This document shows positions 6,118-6,303 of a DNA stretch of 6,303 nucleotides, in pieces. The notes under the pieces were generated by a model. The model did not search any database, was not told the DNA's origin, and worked only from the letters and a program-made list of their open reading frames with translations. Numbering within the stretch: the first letter of the stretch is position 1; each line of letters begins with the position of its first letter. A program made the translations under genes and the position numbers. Source of the DNA: Vulcanimicrobiota bacterium (GTDB lineage Bacteria; Vulcanimicrobiota; Vulcanimicrobiia; Vulcanimicrobiales; Vulcanimicrobiaceae); contig JAFAQW010000204.1 of the NCBI GenBank assembly GCA_019245995.1, positions 1 to 6,303 on the forward strand. The letters run 5' to 3'.

Positions 6118-6303
6118 TCATATGAGATAGAAGATCGAGAAAAGCACGACCCAAATCACGTCAACGAAGTGCCAGTAGAGCGTGCCCGCCGTGATCCCGA
6201 AGTACTTGCCGCGCGTGTAGACGCCCGCCGAAGACTGCAACACCAGCACGGTGAGGTAGCAAACTCCGAAGAATACGTGCATACCGTGCATGCCGGTGAG
6301 CGT
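6118..6303 (-). CDS. ctaE: Cytochrome c oxidase subunit III, C-terminal end (runs off right edge)
   Basis: Only the last 61 residues are in the window; the start lies beyond 6303. Subunit III is part of the core of haem-copper oxidases and stabilises the catalytic subunit in the membrane. The visible part has TLTGMHGMHVFFGVCYL, the conserved region opening the penultimate helix, then a loop with YTRGKYFGITAG, and TLYWHFVDVIWVVLFSIFYL, the last helix with the invariant YWHFVDVIW signature. The protein ends in LI immediately before TGA, as many subunit III proteins end just after this helix. The next gene starts 10 bp after the stop. Upstream genes (subunits I and II) are expected outside the window but not seen. 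The identity as an aa3-type rather than a quinol oxidase is supported by nearby ctaA and ctaB, though bo3-type enzymes share the motif. Confidence 0.93.
   Translation of the reverse strand, partial: TLTGMHGMHVFFGVCYLTVLVLQSSAGVYTRGKYFGITAGTLYWHFVDVIWVVLFSIFYLI

Overview
The window is a densely packed, high-GC stretch of bacterial chromosome. It looks like an aerobic bacterium with an aa3-type haem-copper terminal oxidase, because haem A biosynthesis genes (ctaA, ctaB) lie next to the distal end of a cytochrome c oxidase operon (subunit III). The phylum cannot be fixed from this window. The gene style, including ATGA overlaps, many GTG starts and a short palindromic repeat of the 'CCTTCGAC...TCAGGATGAC' type, recalls uncultured high-GC groups such as Vulcanimicrobiota/Eremiobacterota, but that is only an impression.

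Layout. Positions 1-996 (minus strand) hold two genes: a GH130-family glycoside phosphorylase/hydrolase that runs off the left edge, and upstream of it a small probable lipoprotein with a PrcB-C-like domain. A short divergent region (997-1103) separates them from a plus-strand operon at 1104-4854: ctaA (haem A synthase), ctaB (haem O synthase), a 14-helix DHA2-like MFS transporter and an unrecognised protein with two membrane helices. The first three genes are joined by ATGA stop/start overlaps, so they are probably one translationally coupled unit.

At 4852-4857 this operon meets an opposing gene with no spacer at all: the palindrome TAGCTA is the stop codon of both. The opposing gene (4855-5109) encodes an 84-residue protein resembling the C-terminal half of a c-type cytochrome but lacking a haem-binding CxxCH. 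It diverges from a DUF2231 four-helix membrane protein (5174-5623). A 64-bp gap with a palindromic repeat follows. A minus-strand operon then enters from the right: the C-terminus of cytochrome c oxidase subunit III (6118-6303), then two small membrane proteins (70 and 67 residues) that may be accessory parts of the oxidase.

Working together: CtaB farnesylates protohaem IX to haem O, CtaA oxidises haem O to haem A, and haem A is inserted into the oxidase whose subunit III is on the right. I see no CRISPR array, transposase, tRNA, rRNA or phage gene. No wholly new system is evident. The items most worth a second look are the MFS transporter coupled to haem A synthesis, the unrecognised 201-residue protein, the haem-less cytochrome-like protein and the two small proteins behind subunit III.
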